Positions 32,701-43,030 are shown, numbered from the stretch's first letter. The stretch is 64,000 nucleotides of DNA from Dermacentor variabilis (GCF_050947875.1 NW_027460346.1:5646000-5709999), one strand, 5' to 3'. The notes: generated by a model from the sequence alone, not told the origin. Translations and numbers: made by a program.

Positions 32701-32916
32701 TCCCCAAAGAAAATGAAATCAAAGGAAGCTGTCCGTTATCAAGCCTGTGCTTTCTTTTATTCTGCCTCTTTTATGTTTTTTTTTCTCGGAGCTTATCGCA
32801 TCCTTTATCGGCGCGAGCAGAAAAACAAGAGCCGGGGTCCGAGTTCATTCCAACTGCTGCTCGCAACGGGGCAGAAGCCGTCGACGACGCGCAAACAGGG
32901 TCTCGCTCGACGCAGT

Positions 32917-33010
32917 ATGGCGGGGCCGTACACGTCGCGTCGGTCGCCCGTGCTGTCGCTGGGCGGCGGAGCCAGCACCGACGACCCGCTCGCCACTGCC
33001 GCGGCCATCG
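32917..33010 (+). CDS. Gamma-glutamyltransferase-like protein, exon 1
   Basis: The first coding exon of a GGT-family (YwrD-like glutathione hydrolase) protein, which would cleave gamma-glutamyl bonds of glutathione-type substrates. ATG 32917 has A at -3 and G at +4. It encodes MAGPYTSRRSPVLSLGGGAS, TDDPLATAAAI and one base of the next codon, then donor GTAAGC at 33011. Y/F-TSRRSPV followed by a DPLA-type segment is the conserved N-terminus of YwrD-like enzymes. The open frame continues upstream to 32713, but the run before Met32917 is hydrophobic, then basic, and not family-like. The frame joins exactly to 47753 (ATC-GAG). No signal peptide is evident from this Met, so cytosolic or non-classical location is possible. 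Confidence 0.82.
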
Positions 33011-33424
33011 GTAAGCACGTTCCGAGCGTTCCTCGAGCCCGTCTTGCTGTGACAGGCGTGCGCTGAGCCTGCATATTCCACGCTACGCGTAGTGTATCGA
33101 CGGCGCATACGCCGAAGGAAGTTGCCGAATATACGGGCTCTGTACCATATTTCGCCGGACTGTATCGCGAGGGACTTGCGTGATATCCTTACTCGAATCC
33201 GAGACATCCGGGACAGTTTTAAGTCCTTGCGAGTGTTTGCACGAGTGAGTCTGACTGAACGGGCGTCATTGTGAATCTCGCTGAGCGTGCGTTGGAGTAT
33301 ATGCGGCGTTAGTCACCGCGTTACAGTCTCGCACCACTCGACGCGCTGCGGCGTAGTGACGCCGCACTCTATGGCTCGATTCCTTTCGTGGCATATATGG
33401 GGCATCTGGTCAGTGGTTAGTATT
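33011..33424. other. Intron 1, 5' section
   Basis: No repeat or RNA gene is recognised in the first 400 bp of the intron. Confidence 0.5.
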
Positions 33425-33760
33425 CGTCAACGGTATTAAGGCACTCGAACCCGCGTCCTTTGGTGGGAGGCGTACTCTCGCTCTTTGGGGTAACGAATAT
33501 TCAATGATATCAAAATTGATGGTGCCACCATTGATGTCGAACCTACGACAATTGTAGGGAGTCGAACCTACGACATTTGGTTGGAATCGCACCCTCCACC
33601 TTTGATGGACCGAAATTCAATGGCACCAAAATTATTGGCGCCACCATTGATGGTCGAACCCGCGACCATTGTGTTTATTAAGGCACAGTTAATAAAGTTG
33701 AAGTCACGCAATTAGGACACTCGAACGTACGACCTTTGGTGGGCGAAACCAAATAGGAAT
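33425..33760. repeat. Degenerate tandem repeat
   Basis: Variants of CACTCGAACCCGCGTCCTTT, such as GTCGAACCTACGACATTTGG and CGAACCCGCGACCATTG, recur with ATTGATGG and GGCGCCACC-type blocks between. Unit length is irregular (about 30-60 bp). It is a decayed minisatellite of unknown role. Confidence 0.6.
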
Positions 33761-34138
33761 TAACAACCCATTCCGATGAGAAGGGCAAGTAATCCAATTA
33801 AGGTCTCGTGAGCGCGCAGGCTTTCGCCTTCATCCTATGTAGCGTATGCTAAAGTGACTCAACTTTTTTTCCTGAGTTACCTGGTGACAAGCCAGTGACA
33901 CGCCATATGCATACGCCATGCGTCAGACACGCCACCGATGCGAGCGAGGCTAGCTGCGCATGTGAGCGTTCGGCCGCTCGGCGTCCTGTTTCTCTTTGTG
34001 TGGTATAAAGGTTGATGTAGCTCTGGTCTCTTGGGCTCTCGGCGTACTTTTGCGTTCCTGCTGCACTGTGACACGGCAATCTGCGCTATTGGACTCCGGC
34101 AAGGTGAGAAGTTTTGTTTGACAGTCTGCGCTGCATTT

Positions 34139-34281
34139 GAAGCAATTTAGGCTTTTGGCATGTCACCGAGCGTTGCGACGCAGCTAGCCAAACACAACTC
34201 GCCGTTGTGGCGAGTTATGCGTGTACTGAATTCTACTGGGACATGTTTGTGACGTTTTCTATGGGCCCCAACATTATTGTA
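34139..34281. repeat. Tandem repeat unit 1 (host of TIR element)
   Basis: GTTGCGACGCAGCTAG, GTGTACTGAATTCTACTGG and GGGCCCCAACATTATTGTA match 38262-38385 in the same orientation. The TIR element inserted at the TA that ends this unit. Confidence 0.75.
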
Positions 34282-34751
34282 CAGTCAACAGCAAAAGATT
34301 GCGGGATGCGCGAGCGTGTGGCAAAGCGACCCTCCTCCCCTTCTAGCGGTGAACCCCTGGTGTCGAGACCGACGCCTGCACGCATGCGCGTCCCTCCGAG
34401 TCTGCAAGCGTGCATGTTTCCGCGCTTCCTCTTTGCGCGCCGGTGATATCCGAACAACCTCCTATATGAACACAACCTTCTATATGAATACAACAATCGA
34501 ACCCCGGCCCTCAGTCCCCAGCAGCCGCGAAGCAACTGACCACGGCGGCGGTCAGACCTGTGACGCATGCAGAGGGTGCTAAGAATCCCTGGCTCCGAAC
34601 AGGCTGCCATTGGAATCGGAACCTGGCAACGTTTAACGTTAGCACGTTATCTAGTGAGGCGAGTCTAGCAGTGTTATTGGAGTAATTAGAGGGAAGTAAA
34701 TGGGATATAATAGGGCTCAGTGAGGTTAGGAGGACAAAAGAAGCATATACA

Positions 34752-35237
34752 GTGCTAAAAAATGAGCACGTCCTGTGCTACCGGGGCTTAGCGGAGAGAC
34801 GAGAACTAGGAGTCGGATTCCTGATTAATAAGGATATAGCTGGTAATATAAAGGAATTCTATAGCATTAACGAGAGGGTGGCATGTCTTGTTAAACTTAA
34901 TAAGAGGTGCACATTGAAGGTCGTACAGGTCTACGCCCCTACATCCACTCATGATGACCAGGAAGTGGAAAGCTTCTATGAAGACGTGGAATCGGCGATG
35001 GGTAAAGTCAAAACAAAATACACTATACTGATGGGCGACTTCAATGCCGAGGTAGGCAAGAAGCAGGCTGGAGACAAGTCAGGGGGGGAATATGGCATAG
35101 GCTCTAGGAATAGCAGGGGAGAGCTATTAGTAGAGTTTGCAGAACAGAATAATATGCGGATAATGAATACCTTCTTCCGCAAGCGGGATAACCGAAAGTG
35201 GACGTGGAGGAGCCCAAAGGGCGAGACTAGAAATTAG
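34752..35237 (+). pseudogene. RTE endonuclease domain
   Basis: This frame reads GVGFLINKDIAGNIKEFYSI, VVQVYAPTSTHDDQEVESFY, ILMGDFNAEVG and NTFFRKRDNRKWTWRSPKGE, matching the AP-type endonuclease of non-LTR elements. Earlier residues (WDIIGLSEVRRTKEAY, about 34695-34750) lie in the same region before this Met. The stop at 35235 cuts the expected DYIL...SDH segment, which continues in another frame (GLGKVRCSDHMMVRTRI, about 35282). It nicks target DNA during retrotransposition in intact relatives. It is broken here. Confidence 0.85.
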
Positions 35238-35275
35238 ACTTCACACTCTGCGCTAACCCTGGCATCATACAAGAT

Positions 35276-37124
35276 GTGGACGGGCTCGGCAAGGTACGCT
35301 GTAGTGACCATATGATGGTAAGAACTCGAATTACCCTAAACTTGAGGAGGGAATGGAAGAAACTGGTACATAAGAAGCCAATCAATGAGTTAGCGGTAAG
35401 AGGGAAACTAGAGGAATTCCGGATCAAGCTACAGAACAGGTATTCGTCTTTAACTCAGGAAGAGGACCTTAGTGTTGAAGCAATGAACGACAATCTTATG
35501 GGCATCATTAAGGAGCATGCAATAGAAGTCGGTGGTAACTCCGTTAGACAGGATACCAGTAGGCTATCGCAGGAGACGAAAGATCTGATCAAGAAACGCC
35601 AATGTATGAAAGCATCTATCCCTACAGCTGGAATAGAACTGGCAGAACTTTCTAAGTTAATCAACAAGCGTAAGACAGCTGACATAAGGAACTATAATAT
35701 GGATAGAATTGAACATGCTCTCAGGAACGGAGGAAGCCTAAAAGCAGTGAAGAAGAAACTAGGAATAGGCAAGAATCAGATGTGTGCTTTAAGAGACAAA
35801 GCCGGCAATATTACTAATATGGATGAGATAGTTCAAGTGGCTGAGGAGTTCTATAGAGATTTATACAGTACCAGTAGCGCCCGCGACGATAATCTGAGTG
35901 AGAATAGTCTAGAGGAACTTGAAATCCCACAAGTAATGGTGGAAGAAGTAAAGATACGCCTTGGGAGCTATGCAAAGGGGGAAGGCAGCGGGGAAGGATC
36001 AGGTAACAGAAGATTTGTTGAAGGATGGTGGGCACATTGTTCTAGAAAAACTGGCCACCCTGTATGCACAGTGCCTCATGACCTCGAGCGTACTTGGAAG
36101 AACGCTCGAGAAGAACGCTCGAGAACGCTCGAGGGAAGAATCTTGGAAGAACGCTAACATAAGCCTAATCCATAAGAAAGGGGACGCCAAAGACTTGAAA
36201 AATTATAGACTGATCAGCTTACTGTCCGTTGCCTACAAACTAAGGTAATCGCAAATAGATTCAGGGACACCTTAGACTCCTGTCAACCAAAGGACCTCAA
36301 CAATAGGCTACTCAACAATAGACCATATTCACACTATCAATCAGGTGATAGAGAAATGTGCTGAATATAACCAACCCTTATATATAGCTTTCATTGATTA
36401 CGAAAAAGCGTTTGATTCAGTCGAAACCTCAGCAGTCATGGAGGCACTACGGAATCAGGGTGTAGACGAGCCATATGTAAAAATACTGATAGATATCTGT
36501 AGCGGCTCAACAGCCACCGTAGTCCTCCATAAAGAAAGCAACAAAATCCCAATAAAGAAAGGCGCCAGGCAGGGGGATACGAACTCTCCAATGCTATTCA
36601 CAGCGTGTTTACAGGAGGTATTCAGAGACCTGGAGTGGGAAGAATTGGGGATAAAAGTTGATGGAGAATACCTTAGGAACTTGCGATTCGCTGATGATGT
36701 TGCCTTGCTTAGTAACTCAGGAGACCAATTGCAACGCATGCTCACTGACCTGGAGAGGCAAAGCAGAATGGTGGGTCTAAAAATTAATCTGCAGAAAACT
36801 AAAGTAATGTTTAACAGTCTCGGTAGAGAACAGCAGTTTACGATAGGTAGCGAGGCACTGGAAGGGGTAAGAGAATACATCTACTTAGGGCAGGTAGTGA
36901 GCACAGATCCGGATCATGAGACTGAAATAACCAGAAGAATAAGAATGGGCTGGGGTGCGTTTGGCAGGCATTCTCAAATCATGAACACCAGGTCGCCACT
37001 ATCCCTCAAGAGAAAAGTGTATAACAGCTGTGTCTTACCAGTACTCACGTATGGGGCAGAAACCTGGAGGCTTACGAAAAGGGTTCTGCTTAAATTGAGG
37101 AACGAGCTATGGAAAGAAGAATGA
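35276..37124 (+). pseudogene. RTE reverse transcriptase, frameshifted
   Basis: Three overlapping frames share the RT. 35276-36157 is the linker between endonuclease and RT. 35961-36248 has [20 protein letters not shown] and [20 protein letters not shown]. 36345-37124 has IAFIDYEKAFDSVETSAVME, ARQGDTNSPMLFTACLQEVF and the catalytic LRFADDVALL box. The gap at 36249-36344 holds the weakened region 2a. A triplicated AACGCTCGAG at about 36101-36132 accompanies one frame change. The protein would prime cDNA synthesis at the nicked target. At least two frameshifts make this copy inactive. Confidence 0.88.
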
Positions 37125-37453
37125 TGGGTGTAACGTTAAGGGATAAGAAAAGAGCAGATTGTGTGAGGGAACAAACGCGGGTTAATGACATCTTAGTTGA
37201 AATCAAGAAAAAGAAATGGGGGGGGGGGGGGCATGGGCAGGACATGTAATGAGGAGGGAAGATAACCGATGGTCATTAAGGGTTACGGACTGGATTCCAA
37301 GGGAAGGGAAGCGTAGCATGGGGGCGGCAGAAAGTTAGGTGGGCGGATAAGATTAAGAAGTTTGCAGGGACGGCATGGCCACAATTAGTACATGACAGGG
37401 GCAGTTGAAGAAGTATGGGAGAGACCTTTGCCCTGCAGTGGGCGTAACCAGGC

Positions 37454-37496
<43 letters not shown>

Positions 37497-37841
37497 ATCC
37501 GAATGTAGCCGCGAGGTAGCCCCCTTGCGATATGCGCCGTGGCGGTTTCAACGGGCAGAACTTCATTTCTACAATGGAAATCAGTTGTCCATTTTCGTCT
37601 TGCCGGTCTCATTCTAAAGAGCGCGTTTTGTGCCGCGCTCATCTGCGGTAGAACGCACCGTTTGGAAAAAGAAACAACGAAGATTGGCCACGAAAAGGTG
37701 CAGCCCAGAAAAAAAGACTTGTTGCGTTCGCCACCTGGCTGTCAGCGTTCAGCGCTCGTGCGCCACTATGCGTCAGCGCTCGTGACTCGACAAAAAGCGG
37801 TCGCAGTAGCGCCCTCAAGTTCACGCTTCTAAACACGTTTC

Positions 37842-37975
37842 CAAACGCCCGTGTACTTAGATTTAGGTGCACGTTAAAGAACCCCAGGTGGTCGAAATTT
37901 CCGGAGTCCTCCACTACGGCGTGCCTCATAATCAGAAAGTGGTTTTGGCACGTAAAACCTCATAATTTAATTTTT
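37842..37975 (+). mobile_element. 5'-truncated Ruka-like SINE with 10-bp TSD
   Basis: Only the 3' body is present (CGTGTACTTAGATTTAGGTG to CCTCATAATTTAATTTTT). AACACGTTTC at 37832-37841 and 37976-37985 is the duplication, so truncation happened at insertion. Confidence 0.88.
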
Positions 37976-38221
37976 AACACGTTTCACACAGTCGCCCGTC
38001 GAAGACGCCACAGCGCATATCGCAAGAGGCCTACCTCGCGGCTACATTCGGATATCGCCGGCGCGCAAGGAGGAAGCGCGGAAACATGCACGCTTGCAGT
38101 CTCGGAGGAAGGCGCATTCGTGCAGGCGTCGGTCTCGACACCAGGGGTTCACAGCTAGAAAGGGAGGAGGATCGCTTTGCCACGCGCTCGCGCATCCCGC
38201 AGTCTTTTGCTGTCGACTGTA

Positions 38222-38485
38222 CCTTATTTCGGTACTTTTAGGGCAAGCTGACCGCACAGGGCGTTGTGACGCAGTTAGAGAAAAACTACTCGGCCATTGT
38301 GGCGCAATTAGTTTGGCATGTACTGAACCATGCTAGGATATGTTCGTGACGCTTTATATGGGCTCCAACATTATTGTAACTTATTTCTGTGATTTTTGGG
38401 ATACATTTTGGGCAGGCTGGCTGCACAAAGCGCTTTTGTGATACAGTTAGCGAAAGTCGGAGTTGATGCGGCGCACCATGTTTAA
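38222..38485. repeat. Tandem repeat units 2 and 3
   Basis: Unit 2 carries GTTGTGACGCAGTTAG, GGCATGTACTGAACC and GGGCTCCAACATTATTGTAAC. A diverged third unit starts near 38400 (GCAGGCTGGCTGCACAAAGC, GTGATACAGTTAGCG). The unit length is about 165 bp. Confidence 0.65.
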
Positions 38486-38895
38486 CCTTTGTTAGTTTCG
38501 TGTTTTACGAGTTTACGGTGCAAGTTTGGACCGCTTTTTATGCCCTTCTTCCCCCACCAACAACATATACCTTCTTTCGGTACTCACGGTTGTCGAAAAC
38601 GCGATGAGCGATTGCTCCGACCGATAACTTCGCTGGCACAGGCGGAACGCGCAAAGGAATGCCGCGGAGTTCAAGAATAATGAGCTTGTAACTCCGAAAT
38701 TACGTCTTTTAGACGACTGAAAACAGGCGTTGCACCCACGCATGTCTTGAGTTCGAATAGAAGGCATTCTGCGAGCGTCTAGCATGGTCTGGCTGGGAGC
38801 CTGTGCAGTGGCTACTATTGTGTATGTGGCGTTCTATCGCGTCGGCTGAGGCCAATTTGTGTTGAAATCGTGCACTCGCCCTTGGATTTGTGCCC
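38486..38895. other. Intron DNA, unassigned
   Basis: No repeat or gene is recognised before the TTAA-flanked element. Confidence 0.45.
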
Positions 38896-39291
38896 TTAAA
38901 GGGAAGCTGAAACGGTTTTCAATTTCCATGAATTGCTGGGATTGGGAAGAACAGACCTAATAATTTACGGTTCCGAATTTTTTTCTTCGTTTTGTTATTA
39001 TAAGGGGCGGAAATCGCTTTCTAAATCACCCCCGCGGACACGCCCCCATCGCTTCCCGGAGCGCCGGGTGAGGTGGTTGCCAGAGGAGAGAACCGGCGAG
39101 AGTGACGTCATTCGCGGGGACCGAGCTGCCGGACCGGCGTGCTGGCATGCCTCTTTCCGTCCTGCGCTTTACTGAACGACGCTACGAGAGATCTGCCGCC
39201 GCCGCCGCTCACGTTTGTTTTCTTTTGCGATTTTCGTAAACTGTTCTTTCCTTCTGTGCTGCGTGAGTGCCTACAGCCAAAGGCGCCCAAC

Positions 39292-39648
39292 ATGCCCTCG
39301 TTCTGTGCAGCATTCGGCTGCGCGAACACAGGCGGGCGAGACGATGTGGTGTTTCACAGGTTCCCGAAGGACAAGAAGCTTGCAGCGCAGTGGGTCCGTG
39401 CGGTGAGGAGAGATAAGTTCGTGCCGACGAAATCAACTGGGCTGTGCTCGGACCATTTCCGCGATAGCCGGATAGCCTTACGACAAATGCGGAAACGTGT
39501 TGTTGCTAGCGTTGCTACACTCCGTTTCATACATCAGGTGCACCGCTGTGGAGGCTTGAGATACTTCTTGCAGTGGCTGCGTTCGCACTTAGAAAAAGTT
39601 CGGTGTTTCTTGACCCGATTTTTCAGAAAATTTTCTTATGTGAAATGA
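39292..39648 (+). CDS. THAP-domain protein fragment in TIR element
   Basis: From Met 39292 the frame reads [40 protein letters not shown] and [12 protein letters not shown]. This has C-x4-C, FHRFPKD and C-x2-H, as expected of the DNA-binding THAP zinc finger. After DHFRDS the sequence ([11 protein letters not shown]...) no longer resembles a THAP protein. Either an intron begins there or the gene is truncated; a stop follows at 39646. The frame is open upstream to 39139, but the Met chosen fits the family start. In a complete element this domain would recognise the transposon ends. An A-rich ATGAA repeat follows. Confidence 0.72.
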   Translation: MPSFCAAFGCANTGGRDDVVFHRFPKDKKLAAQWVRAVRRDKFVPTKSTGLCSDHFRDSRIALRQMRKRVVASVATLRFIHQVHRCGGLRYFLQWLRSHLEKVRCFLTRFFRKFSYVK

Positions 39649-39745
39649 AAAAAAAATGAAATGAATGAAAAATGAATGAAATTAGAAATTATTAATGAAA
39701 TGAATATGAAATATATGAATATGAATGAAAAAAAAGAATTTACCC
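39639..39745. repeat. (ATGAA)n-like simple repeat
   Basis: An impure run of ATGAA, TGAAA and ATATGAA units directly follows the THAP frame. Confidence 0.85.
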
Positions 39746-40911
39746 ATAGAAACAATCCTTGTACTTATACGGCTGCTAACACGTTCTTTTAAATCTATTT
39801 TCTTTTCGGCATTTTTAATTGCAGCCCGTCGCGGCAGCTTCACGTGCATGCTCGCGCGAGCAAACGCCGCTGGCACGCTGCGAAGCATAGACGGAAACGC
39901 GCGCAGTAATAAATTTTGGTGACCGGACTTCGTGCATAGCTTCCACAGCGTTGCACCTGAGGTATGAAATGGAGTATAGGCTATCCTAGTGACATTCGAC
40001 GTACGGTTGCAGTTATCGTGTTTACCACACGGCGGTGCTAAAACTGCCTAATATCTTTATGTCAACACTAGCATGGAGCACGCATAGCGATTCTTGATCG
40101 AGCCACAATCGCAAAGTCGTCGAACCATAGTATGAATATTGCACATATAATACCTCTGGCCATCTCTAGATGTGTATGATAAGCAACTTCCATGACTGTA
40201 CCTCGCAGCACTGCATGTGCGCGCTTAGAAACGCGGCCCTTATGTTCCCGATCGTGTATCAACACTCAAAAAACCACGGGACTTTAGACAAGCAGCAGCA
40301 AGGTGCTTGACATCGCGAAATTGCAACCGTGTTTGCAATCTAATGAGAAGTTAGTGCTTCGGCATTCTTCCAGGAGCATGTTCCCAGTGAGACTTTAGCG
40401 CATTTTTTCTCCCGTCATTGGAACGTGCAGCTATATGAAAAAAAAAACATACGTACGAGCTAAAATTTCCAACGCGCGAGAAGGTGCAGACATCGCTGTC
40501 GCTGTTGGCACACTCAACATCGTCGTTGCCGCCGTTGCCGCCATCGTTTTCCGTATCGGCTGTCGGTTCGAACATGTACGGCGAAAATACAAGCTGTCCG
40601 AGACAGCGAGAACGTTCCATAATGCTTACAACTCAGCTATGAAGCCAGAACAGAACAGCGTGCTACGCTCTGAAATGGCGGCGCCGACCGGCGACTGCCG
40701 CGAATGACGTCACAGCGGCCCCGACCAATCACGGGCAACAGCGGCGTTCGCGCGATGCCCTGAGGCGCTGGTGCGCGTTTTCATGAAAAAACAGCCGCTT
40801 GCGTTTGTTTCCGCCCTTTTTGAACCAGATATTCGTGTTCAGGGGACTCAAAACTGTAGAATGCCGCAGAGAACTCATTTTTTTTCGAAAAGTGTTTCAG
40901 CTTCCCTTTAA

Positions 40912-41418
40912 AGAGCAGGAACTAAAGTACCGGGGGAATTCTTGGAAATCAGATGTTTTCGTCATCTTTTATGTATGGTAGTGTTTGGTAAGTCAGGGAT
41001 TTTCTGCGCCATGCTTGTGAAAGCTAATTACCTTTTTTCGTAATGTTGCCTTTCACCACTTCCGCATGTTTCGCCTCTAAAAGCAGTTTTCTTAGAAAAT
41101 GTAAATACCACAATGACACGTGCTCGTAATTACTTTTTTTCAGCTGATGCCGTCCGGTGGAGCTTCGGGCGGGAACTACTGCTGCTTACTTGGTGCCGCA
41201 ACATTGGTTGAACGCACCAAAAGTACAGAATAAGCTTTTACATATATCAATCAAAATAAACATTTCCTCATTTCACAAGGCGTCTTGCGTTTACATTCTG
41301 AAATAGCTCGTTCTGAGTCATATTTATTTTACCAAATAAAATTTCCGCACCGAAACAGTGCGCGGTTCAGCGATAAAAGCAAGTTAACGCATGCCGCGCC
41401 GATCAGTGCAGCCGGCCT
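40912..41418. other. Intron DNA, unassigned
   Basis: A/T-rich between two DNA transposons. No feature is seen. Confidence 0.45.
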
Positions 41419-41849
41419 AAAGGTACGCCTACACTAGCAGCAAGAACGCGCGCGGTGCTGTCGCGCGCGGCAAGATTTACGAAAAGCGGCAGCAACGCGC
41501 GGCAAACGCGCGAATGCGTGCGAGACCCATTTTTTCGCGGCAGCCGCAGAACGAGCACCAATAAGAAGCGAGCCGCGCTGTTGTGGCGCGACCTGTCGCC
41601 TAAGCAAAGAACCATAATCTAAAGGCTCCGAGTTTGAACAGTGACACGCACGTCGTAAAAATCTCAGAGGCCGTTTCCATTCAAGGGGGCTGTTTTTGTT
41701 GAGGCTTCCACACCGCCACCGAGACATCGACGAAGAAGTCGCCTCGCAGTGGAGGCGTTTTTGGAAACCGTTCGCGGATATGCGTGCCTCCATGACAAAT
41801 CGAACGTCGATTTTAAGGAGCTGCGCGCCAACCGCTGGCACATTATTGG

Positions 41850-42044
41850 CAATGGCGTAGCTAGGTCGTCTGGCACCCGGGGCCCATAGGTCTTCTGTCA
41901 CTCCCCCCCCCGCCCCGGGTGTAGCCGGCGGAAAAAGGGGTGTCTTCAGACGTATATGACACGCCCCCCCCCCCCCCCCCCGCCCACTGGCTCCTTGCAC
42001 CCGGGGCCTACGGCCCCCCGGCCCCACCTGGTGCTACGCCACTG
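41850..42044. mobile_element. hAT-type MITE with 8-bp TSD
   Basis: CAATGGCGTAGC at the left end and GCTACGCCACTG at the right form TIRs with 11 of 12 bases paired. ATTATTGG is repeated at 41842-41849 and 42045-42052, the 8-bp duplication typical of hAT. It has a C-run near 41966-41982 and no coding capacity. Confidence 0.88.
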
Positions 42045-42052
42045 ATTATTGG

Positions 42053-42257
42053 GCAGCAGTTTAGCATGACAGGTGAGTAATTGGTGCAGGCGGGGATGCA
42101 GAGTGTGCGCCTGGCCCTCAGTGCCCCCGTACCGCCAGATAGGGCGCACCCAAAACTTTCTCGTTCGCTTTCTGGCACGTCGGCGTCGCACAAGTAAAGA
42201 ACAAATAAGTATTATAGTGTTCACAGTTGCCAGTAGCTCCTCGTCCGTATCCGACAT
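42053..42257 (-). pseudogene. Harbinger transposase N-terminal fragment
   Basis: From Met 42257 on the - strand: MSDTDEELLATVNTIILICS, LLVRRRRARKRTRKFWVRPI and WRYGGTEG. The basic stretch followed by FWVRPIWR is characteristic of the N-terminus of PIF/Harbinger transposases, which precedes their DDE nuclease. Soon after (CHAKLLPNNQ) the frame meets the hAT MITE. Beyond it, short frames at 41434-41840 give no DDE motif. The frame continues upstream to 42308, so the start is uncertain. It is not functional. Confidence 0.6.
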
Positions 42258-42486
42258 GCCTGAGGGTGGCCGGCAGTGGCGCAAAGAAACACATTTCCGA
42301 TGGAACACGAAATCGGCAGAACGGAGAGCGCGTTGTCACGAGAAGTATCGAATGGAACGAGACAACGCGGGACACCACGCGCCGCAAAACGCGACTGTGG
42401 ACTTGCCTGTGCGCGTATGCCGCGCGGGCGCTTGCCGCGTGCGGCGTGTCGCGCGCGTTTTTGTCGTTAGTGTGGACGTACCTGTT

Positions 42487-42924
42487 GTGTCTTCAAGTAC
42501 GCAGCAGCCTACTTTCAAGAACATATGTTTATTGCCACTTGCAATACAAGGGAAAAGAACCACAAGGCACTTACGTGGCCGTCTTATATAGCTATACAGA
42601 GCCACTAATCAGTGACATCACAGACACACACACAAGCACGTGCGCTGTATCTAAGATAGACAATTCAAGACTTCAGTGCCGTCAGTGTGCCACTACAGGT
42701 TCTAAGAGGTGATGACACAACAGTACCTTAACGCGTATGAACCAGCGTTCGAAACGCGCGCGCCCGAAACTGAAATTGGAAGTGTGGTTCAGGTTTCCAC
42801 ATCAGCCGCCTAGTGCGCTACAGTAATTCGGCCGCTGGGTTCTCAGTGTGTCCGCTCTTGTTGAATGACTTTCTCGGTTGCGCTACGCTATTAGCCCCGA
42901 GATCTTTGAGTGGCGCCCTCTCGC
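42487..42924. other. Intron DNA, unassigned
   Basis: Nothing is supported here apart from a short (CA)n stretch near 42624. Confidence 0.4.
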
Positions 42925-43030
42925 GTGTTGCATTAGAGATTCGACCCTGGTCGCCGCGGCCAGGGTCGAATCGGCGACCTCAAGCTTAACAGCGCAATGC
43001 TATAGCCACTGGGTTACCACATCGGGTGGT
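42925..43030 (-). mobile_element. tRNA-like SINE head, diverged
   Basis: On the - strand GTGGTAACCCAGTGGCTATA, then GCTTGAGGTCGCCGATTCGA. This resembles the A- and B-box region of the Ruka-like head (CAGTGGCTATGG, GAGGTCGCGGGATCGA). GATTCGACCCTGG and its reverse complement flank a short loop at 42940-42974. No SINE body follows, and it does not fold as a complete tRNA gene by eye. Confidence 0.5.

Larger units (their letters stand above)
34455..37496 (+). mobile_element. RTE-type LINE, nearly full length
   Basis: About 3.04 kb, with ATCCGAA duplicated at 34448-34454 and 37497-37503. It carries endonuclease and RT coding sequence in several frames, then the shared 3' segment and a (GAT)n tail at about 37452-37496. 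A G-run near 37220-37230 breaks the C-terminal frame. It was inserted after the TIR element, whose left arm it splits. Confidence 0.88.
34282..38219. mobile_element. TA-flanked TIR element (Tc1/mariner-like), split by RTE
   Basis: It starts CAGTCAACAGCAAAAGATTG and ends with the inverse ...TCTTTTGCTGTCGACTG. TA lies on both sides (34280-34281 and 38220-38221). Left-arm positions 34282-34454 plus 37504-37557 pair with right arm 37994-38219, about 226 bp per TIR. The neighbouring tandem unit shows the empty site ATTATTGTAACTTATT, supporting TA duplication. An RTE (34455-37496) split the left TIR and a SINE fragment (37842-37975) sits in the core. Without these the element is under 1 kb and has no transposase, so it is non-autonomous. 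Confidence 0.8.
38900..40907. mobile_element. Kolobok-like TTAA-flanked TIR element with THAP domain
   Basis: AGGGAAGCTGAAACGGTTTT at the left end is matched by the inverse at 40887-40907 (19 of 21 bases). TTAA lies immediately outside on both sides (38896-38899 and 40908-40911). The 2-kb interior encodes a THAP domain on the + strand. TTAA target duplication plus an AGGG-type TIR and a THAP-bearing protein is the combination known for the Kolobok superfamily. The catalytic transposase region is missing, so this copy is probably non-autonomous. Confidence 0.72.
41419..42486 (-). mobile_element. Harbinger-like TIR element
   Basis: AGGTACGCCTACACTAGCAG and the following CAAGAACGCGCGCGG at the left end match the reverse complement of the right end (AGGTACGTCCACACTAACGA..., 42433-42486). 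The TIRs are about 50 bp. The - strand encodes a fragment like the N-terminus of PIF/Harbinger transposases. A target duplication could not be read with confidence. A 195-bp hAT MITE inserted into it. Confidence 0.65.

Noticed and set aside
32713..33066. Starting the GGT-like protein at 32713
   Set aside because: The extra N-terminus comes from AT-rich then basic sequence with no family similarity, while Met 32917 has better context and the conserved TSRRSPV follows closely.
33425..33760. CRISPR-like array
   Set aside because: Repeat units are degenerate, spacing is irregular, and the genome is eukaryotic.
37220..37230. Homopolymer G/C runs (also 29584, 41966, 52045, 55321) as functional G-quadruplex sites
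   Set aside because: They are single runs without the multi-run spacing and are more likely slippage or sequencing artefacts within repeats.
37405..37617. Poly-Met and poly-His frames at the (GAT)n tail
   Set aside because: They are trinucleotide-repeat translations of the LINE tail and not proteins.
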